Shown here: piece by piece, positions 8,186 through 11,417 of the stretch | How the letters are laid out: the number at the start of each line of letters is the position of its first letter | Position numbering within the stretch: the stretch's first letter is position 1 | Source of the DNA: an uncultured Flammeovirgaceae bacterium | GTDB taxonomy: Bacteria > Bacteroidota > Bacteroidia > Cytophagales > Cyclobacteriaceae | Direction: 5' to 3' | Length of the DNA: 11,417 nt | Assembly (NCBI GenBank): GCA_946480685.1 | Contig: CAMLLI010000049.1 | Coordinates: 1 to 11,417, forward strand | Program-made: the position numbers and the translations under genes | Notes under the pieces: model-generated | Seen by the model: the letters and a program-made list of their open reading frames with translations, nothing else | What the model was told of the DNA's origin: nothing | The model's database searches: none

Positions 8186-8317
8186 ATGCAACACGCGATG
8201 AAACCCATCGGTATACTATATGAGCATCCGGCCTGGTTCAGGTCGCTGTTTGCCGAATTGAAAAAGAACAGCGTTCCCGTTGCACGCATTCAGGCCAAAT
8301 CACAAGTAACCTATACC
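8186..8317 (+). pseudogene. 5' remnant of an ATP-grasp ligase gene, fused in frame to the next gene
   Basis: The ATG at 8186 (or M5 at 8198) opens about 43 codons that match the start of the ATP-grasp gene at 11160. KPIGI, YEHP, FR, LF, EL and P..ARIQA are shared, giving 21 identical residues in a 32-residue ungapped stretch. The similarity ends at about 8310, where the start of a signal-peptide protein follows with no stop in between. The nucleotide sequences have diverged clearly, so this is an old paralogue rather than a recent copy. No ATP-binding or catalytic part of the ligase remains, so enzyme function is impossible. It sits 10 bases after the hydrolase, where a full ligase gene was presumably once located. 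The continuous frame reads to 8758 and may be annotated elsewhere as one 190-aa protein. Confidence 0.75.
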
Positions 8318-8323
8318 ATGCCT

Positions 8324-8758
8324 ATGAAAGAAAACAAAACACTGCTTGGCCTGCTAATGGTTCTGGTTACCGTTACGGCTTATCCGCAAACCAACGCGGA
8401 CAAAACCTTTACCATTGAAAATTACTATAAAGTAAAATGGGGTTATGCCGATGAGTTCCTCGAACTACATAAACGTAACCATTACCCGCTGCTCCGGAAG
8501 GCTATTGAAAAAGGTGATATCATTTCCATTAAACTCGAGAAGCCGCGGCAACACAGCGGAGAAGAGACACGCTGGGATTATCGCATAACACTTGTCTTCA
8601 AAAATATACAGGCTGCGTTCGATCCCAACCTGACGGAACCCTATAAGAAAACACTATACCCGGATACTGAGAAGCTCAGAAAAGAAGAGCAACGCAGGTT
8701 TGAAATACTCATTTCACATTGGGACGTGGAAGTACAGAATGTTGAACTAGAGAAATAG
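8324..8758 (+). CDS. Small exported protein of unknown function
   Basis: From the ATG at 8324 this is a 144-aa protein with a clear signal peptide (KENKTLLGLLMVLVTVTAYPQ, cleavage after about residue 22), hence probably periplasmic. ATG 8318 is two codons upstream and equally possible. The mature part is charged and aromatic (ENYYKVKWGYADEF at 33-46, HYPLLRKAIEKGDI at 53-66, RWDYRITLVFKN at 83-94, LRKEEQRRFEILISHWDV at 118-135). I believe similar proteins of about 150 residues occur widely in Bacteroidota without an assigned function; the layout recalls dimeric alpha/beta-barrel-like small proteins, but that is a guess. An upstream start at 8186 would bury the signal peptide behind 46 residues derived from an ATP-grasp gene, which argues for the internal start. 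It ends 5 bases before the DUF4395 gene, so the two are translationally close. Confidence 0.8.
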   Translation: MKENKTLLGLLMVLVTVTAYPQTNADKTFTIENYYKVKWGYADEFLELHKRNHYPLLRKAIEKGDIISIKLEKPRQHSGEETRWDYRITLVFKNIQAAFDPNLTEPYKKTLYPDTEKLRKEEQRRFEILISHWDVEVQNVELEK

Positions 8759-8763
8759 ATATA

Positions 8764-9210
8764 ATGAATAACAAGGTTGAATGCCCGCTTGATTTTATAG
8801 CAGTGAATGAAAACAAGGTGCGGATCGTAGCCGCACAGGTATTTACCGCCAGCGTGTTGTTTGCATTTACAACCTATTGGCCGATTATTGCTGTACTCGC
8901 TGCTGATTTTTTATTGAGAGCTACACACTACAACCGGTATAGTATATTATCACTTGCAGGATCGATCGTAGTCAAGGTATTTTCGGTAAAGGAAAAATTA
9001 ACAGACCAGGCACCAAAACGCTTTGCTGCATGGATCGGGTTTCTACTATCATCTGTTATTCTGGTGCTGTTCTTTCTTCATGTTCAAACCACCGCGGTAG
9101 TACTGTCTATAGGGCTCATTGTGTTTTCATTTCTCGAAGCATTTGTCGGCTTCTGCGCAGGGTGCTATATCTATAGCTTCGGCAGAAAGCTTTTGCCGGT
9201 TCGAAAATAG
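8764..9210 (+). CDS. DUF4395 family integral membrane protein
   Basis: This 148-aa protein shows the DUF4395 pattern: an N-terminal CP-x-D (C7), VNENKVR at 14-20, an invariant-looking TDQAPKRFAAWIG stretch at 80-92, and FVGFCAGCYIY near the C-terminus with a CxxC (C131, C134). Four hydrophobic segments are visible at about 19-38, 39-53, 87-107 and 111-137, which places it in the inner membrane. The biochemical role of the family is unknown; the CxxC and the frequent neighbourhood of thioredoxin-like proteins suggest thiol chemistry, by inference. It follows the exported protein by 5 bases, so it belongs to the same transcript, and converges on the minus-strand DsbD-alpha-like gene with only 5 bases between the stops. 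No strong terminator is seen in this junction. Confidence 0.9.
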   Translation: MNNKVECPLDFIAVNENKVRIVAAQVFTASVLFAFTTYWPIIAVLAADFLLRATHYNRYSILSLAGSIVVKVFSVKEKLTDQAPKRFAAWIGFLLSSVILVLFFLHVQTTAVVLSIGLIVFSFLEAFVGFCAGCYIYSFGRKLLPVRK

Positions 9211-9215
9211 AACGA

Positions 9216-9671
9216 TCAAGGCACAACGATATCGAACTCCTCTTCGAAATCGCGGATGTGCTTGTTCCGTTTGTTCAGATATTGACCTTTGATTACTCCG
9301 CGTATATGTGTCTTCTTCCCCTTCACGCGCACGTTCTGATGAAACTCGGCTTTACCGGAGAAAAAAGTATAGGCTATACTCCAGGAAGGATCAATTGCCT
9401 TCTGGGCATTCTCACATTGTAATGCACCCAATGGCTCATACGATTTATCAGGCGCGAGTGCAAGGGTTGTGGGAAGCGGACCGATCGGAGCTTCAAAGTC
9501 CGATGCGTATACGCTCCACTCATCATTCAGTGTAGCAGTCAACACTAAAACACATGTCTGCGGATTGCGGTCGTCCGGGTGAACAACGGAAACATTCCAC
9601 GATGCCAAATCGGATTGTGCCCATACCGGGCCGACCAGGAAAAACAGGATCAACACCATAATATACTTCAT
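9216..9671 (-). CDS. Exported DsbD-alpha-like domain protein lacking the redox cysteine pair
   Basis: This 151-aa protein begins with a signal peptide (MKYIMVLILFFLVGPVWAQ, cut after residue 19). The rest resembles the immunoglobulin-like N-terminal (alpha) domain of DsbD, as found in many Bacteroidota proteins: the SWNVSV strand at 24-29, a DEWSVYASDF segment at 50-59 (usually GWHIYS), GPLPTTL at 64-70, a FFSGKAEFHQNVRVKG stretch at 103-118, and a final FEEEFDIVVP. In the redox-active domain the second-last strand carries a CxxxxxC pair in a motif like CNDxxCLPP; here that position reads GQYLNKRNKHIRDF without cysteines. The remaining C40 and C86 are elsewhere. It probably acts in the periplasm but not as an electron carrier of the standard type. 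No membrane-embedded DsbD part or thioredoxin domain follows. Confidence 0.82.
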   Translation of the reverse strand: MKYIMVLILFFLVGPVWAQSDLASWNVSVVHPDDRNPQTCVLVLTATLNDEWSVYASDFEAPIGPLPTTLALAPDKSYEPLGALQCENAQKAIDPSWSIAYTFFSGKAEFHQNVRVKGKKTHIRGVIKGQYLNKRNKHIRDFEEEFDIVVP

Positions 9672-9751
9672 AAGACACGCTTTCGATTTTTACTCATTAA
9701 CAACCTATGTGATATTGCCACTATATATATTTCCAGACGCTGGCGGCAATC

Positions 9752-9800
9752 GGGCGAGGGTATATCTCTACTTTCCCAGACGCAAAGAGTCCCTCTGCCC
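9752..9800. repeat. Imperfect inverted repeat in the intergenic region
   Basis: GGGCGAGGG (9752-9760) pairs with CCCTCTGCCC (9791-9800) with one bulged base; the loop is 30 bases and TTTT follows on the plus strand. It could be part of a structured RNA or the end of a plus-strand transcript, but no plus-strand gene ends nearby. Confidence 0.35.
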
Positions 9801-10073
9801 TTTTACCAAACCAACAACCAGTACCTTTTAAAATGGATAAACTATATACACACAACGCAGTTTAGGTTAAGCTTGCTCAATCCATCGCGTCATACAAAAT
9901 TCTGCATGACAATACCGTTCCAACATCGGTACAAATCACAGGATGTACAGAAGTCGTCTTTCAGCGTACGATGTTTCATTGTTGAAATCAACCGGATGGT
10001 GGGCCAGTATATATTCCTGACAGACGCGATCGTCTATGCAGCAAATATATCCGCTCATCCAATATAATGCAAT

Positions 10074-10087
10074 AATTCTATAGAATT
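10074..10087. repeat. Perfect 14-base palindrome upstream of the lipoprotein gene
   Basis: AATTCTATAGAATT reads identically on both strands and lies 85 bases before the DUF1684 start codon. Its position is suitable for a dimeric regulator site near a promoter. AT-rich palindromes of this size can arise by chance in such sequence. Confidence 0.35.
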
Positions 10088-10172
10088 AGTAGAGTTAAAT
10101 TGTGATATTTATGTTTATTGCATTCGTTATTCAAGCACAGAATATTTTTTATTCACTTCGAAACAGAACAAT

Positions 10173-11096
10173 ATGAAAAGAATTGCAATCGTCACCCTGA
10201 TCCTTTTTTCAGCGTGTACCGGCAAAAATAAAGTGAGTCCCGAAGAATTGCAGGCTTACAAAAATGAGATCGATGACTGGCATGCCAAACGTATTGAAAA
10301 TGTCTCCGCTCCCAATGGTTGGTTAAACCTGGTTGGACTATATTGGCTTGAACCCGGCATCAACACGTTTGGAAGCAGTTCAAAAAATAGAATCGTTTTT
10401 CCTGCCGGAAAGATTGCCGAAGAAGCCGGCTATTTTTTTGTGACCGGAAATCAGGTTGACCTATATATACGAGATGGTGTAACTGTTACAGCAGAAGGTA
10501 AACCGCTCACTCAAAAGACAATCTATATTGCAGACTCTACGCCTGTTGTTGTTGCCAGCGGCACGTTGCGTTGGAATATCATTAAGCGTGATAACAAACT
10601 CGGTATTCGCTTACGTGATGACGAAAGCGTGACGCAAAAGAAATTTACAGGCATTGATCGTTACGCGGTTGATCCACACTATAAAGTTGAAGCCACTTTC
10701 ATTCCGGCCGATTCATCGCGAACCATTGACGTTACCAATGTACTCGGACAAACTCACGCACAACATTCACCCGGCAAACTTGTATTCGAGCTGCAGGGTA
10801 AAGAATATCAACTGGACGTACTCGAAGGTGGTAAAGATGAGTTCTTCATAATAATAGCGGATCAAACCAGTGGCAAGGAAACATACGGAGGCGGACGATT
10901 TATATACGTTAAACATCCGGATGCCAATAATCACGTAACGCTCGATTTTAATAAAGCATACAATCCGCCATGCGTCTTCACGCCTTACGCCACTTGTCCG
11001 TTGCCTCCCAGCCAGAATGTGCTGGATATAGCGATACAGGCGGGCGAAAAAAACTATGATGCCAAGCATCCTCATTTGGCAAAAGATCAATCCTGA
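10173..11096 (+). CDS. DUF1684 family lipoprotein
   Basis: This 307-aa protein has a short lipoprotein signal (KRIAIVTLILFSAC, lipid-modified Cys at residue 15), so it is anchored in a membrane facing the periplasm or surface. The DUF1684 landmarks are all present: W36 with HAKR, GWLNLVGLYWLEPG at 49-62, RLRD at 146-149, YGGGRFIYV at 238-246, LDFNKAYNPPC at 257-267 and FTPYATCPLPPSQN at 269-282. The length is normal for the family, so the gene appears complete. The domain has no established reaction; the conserved RF and N-x-P-C / C-P-L-P-P motifs suggest a binding pocket, by inference. It is preceded by the long intergenic region and followed after 63 bases by the ATP-grasp gene, so these may or may not share a transcript. 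Confidence 0.93.
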   Translation: MKRIAIVTLILFSACTGKNKVSPEELQAYKNEIDDWHAKRIENVSAPNGWLNLVGLYWLEPGINTFGSSSKNRIVFPAGKIAEEAGYFFVTGNQVDLYIRDGVTVTAEGKPLTQKTIYIADSTPVVVASGTLRWNIIKRDNKLGIRLRDDESVTQKKFTGIDRYAVDPHYKVEATFIPADSSRTIDVTNVLGQTHAQHSPGKLVFELQGKEYQLDVLEGGKDEFFIIIADQTSGKETYGGGRFIYVKHPDANNHVTLDFNKAYNPPCVFTPYATCPLPPSQNVLDIAIQAGEKNYDAKHPHLAKDQS

Positions 11097-11115
11097 CAAA
11101 ATATACTATAGTACG

Positions 11116-11132
11116 ATTTGTACTCTACAAAT
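11116..11132. repeat. Short perfect inverted repeat before the ATP-grasp gene
   Basis: ATTTGTA (11116-11122) and TACAAAT (11126-11132) are perfect complements around CTC. The element lies 27 bases upstream of the ligase ATG in the 63-base gap after the lipoprotein gene. A 3-base loop without a T-tract is not a good terminator, so an operator is more likely than a hairpin, but chance occurrence is possible. Confidence 0.4.
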
Positions 11133-11159
11133 ACATCTTACACTAAAACAATATACAGT

Positions 11160-11417
11160 ATGGCTCATAACGCAGAAAAACCCATTGGTATATTTTACGA
11201 ACATCCTACACGCTTCAGAATACTCTTTGACGAGCTCGAAGCGAGACGTATTCCATTTGCCAGAATCCAGGCTACACGACATACGTATAACCCCAATGAA
11301 GCCGAGTCTCCGTATAGTCTTGTCATTCACGGCATCAGCTCTTCCGATTGTCAGCGTGGCAACAGTGCGGGTATATTTCATGCGACCAATTATCTTGCGC
11401 ACCTGGAACGACTTGGC
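11160..11417 (+). CDS. ATP-grasp (RimK/glutathione synthase-like) ligase, 5' part only
   Basis: The frame opens at ATG 11160-11162 and runs to the last base (86 codons), so only the N-terminal pre-ATP-grasp domain is visible. It starts KPIGIFYEHPTRFR (7-20), continues with FDELEARRIPFARIQA and a HTYNP segment, then SPYSLVIHGISSSDCQRGN and FHATNYLAHLERLG. This pattern matches what I know of RimK-like ATP-grasp proteins whose N-terminus reads KPIGxLxEHPxWFxPLFxEL and NRxSPSAxxRG. Such enzymes join a carboxylate to an amine using ATP; neither substrate can be read here. The ATP-binding and Mg-binding residues lie beyond the window. It is paralogous to the remnant at 8186. Confidence 0.8.
   Translation, partial: MAHNAEKPIGIFYEHPTRFRILFDELEARRIPFARIQATRHTYNPNEAESPYSLVIHGISSSDCQRGNSAGIFHATNYLAHLERLG

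Larger units (their letters stand above)
9672..10172. other. 501-bp intergenic region with palindromes
   Basis: This stretch separates the divergent DsbD-alpha-like and DUF1684 genes. The plus-strand frame 9579-10067 that crosses it overlaps the N-terminus of the minus-strand gene, lacks family features and looks spurious. On the minus strand only very short frames occur (for example about 27 codons from an ATG near 9978). It contains an imperfect inverted repeat (9752-9800), a hairpin-like AGACG-CGAT-CGTCT (10022-10035) and a perfect 14-base palindrome (10074-10087). It may hold both promoters, a small RNA or a decayed gene; I cannot distinguish these. Confidence 0.5.

Noticed and set aside
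9579..10067. A 162-aa plus-strand frame across the intergenic region
   Set aside because: It overlaps the signal-peptide end of the minus-strand DsbD-alpha-like gene, has no recognisable domain and an unlikely composition; treated as chance.
10767..11402. Minus-strand frames of 110 and 98 aa over the DUF1684 and ATP-grasp genes
   Set aside because: They are antisense shadows of plus-strand genes with clear family motifs.
1..11417. CRISPR array, insertion sequence, tRNA or phage genes
   Set aside because: No regularly spaced repeats, transposase motifs, cloverleaf sequences or phage proteins were seen; the PKD and propeller repeats are protein domain repeats.

Overview
The window looks like chromosomal DNA of a Bacteroidota member, probably of the Cytophagales/Chitinophagales type. 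The supporting signs are a large secreted protein with PKD repeats and a type IX secretion (T9SS) C-terminal sorting domain, promoter-like TAnnTTTG elements in place of sigma70 -10 boxes, a lack of clear Shine-Dalgarno sequences, moderate GC, and families common in this phylum (DUF1684 lipoprotein, DUF4395, DsbD-alpha-like exported domain). I saw no tRNA, rRNA, CRISPR array, transposase or phage gene.

Left (1-5497, minus strand): one uninterrupted reading frame runs from an ATG at 5196 off the left edge, at least 1732 codons. It encodes a signal peptide, a YCF48/BNR-type propeller, PKD-like domains, an SBBP-like repeat region, a PKD array with three FGDG motifs, an FN3 domain, an Ig-like segment and the start of a T9SS sorting domain. 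Upstream lie a short gene-free stretch and a hairpin terminator belonging to the next gene.

Centre-left (5498-6753): a classical short-chain dehydrogenase (minus) and an HxlR-family regulator (plus) diverge from a 104-bp intergenic region. This region carries four copies of a TACCAG/CTGGTA-type motif interleaved with a TAnnTTTG element on each strand: a textbook regulator/target pair.

Centre (6812-9210, plus): a well-formed Bacteroidota promoter precedes a tight gene string. It contains an unrecognised 168-aa protein, an alpha/beta hydrolase with Asp in the nucleophile-elbow position (G-T-D-I-G), a roughly 43-codon remnant of an ATP-grasp ligase gene fused in frame to a small exported protein, and a DUF4395 membrane protein. 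The remnant is clearly paralogous to the N-terminus of an apparently normal ATP-grasp gene starting at 11160. A diverged, truncated copy and an intact start therefore flank about 2.8 kb of unrelated genes.

Right (9216-11417): a minus-strand exported DsbD-alpha-like protein without the usual cysteine pair, a 501-bp gene-free region with palindromes, a complete DUF1684 lipoprotein, and the 5' end of the ATP-grasp gene, cut by the window edge.

The most interesting points are the hypothetical protein / Asp-elbow hydrolase / ATP-grasp association, which I cannot assign to a known pathway, and the visible gene-truncation and fusion event at 8186-8324.
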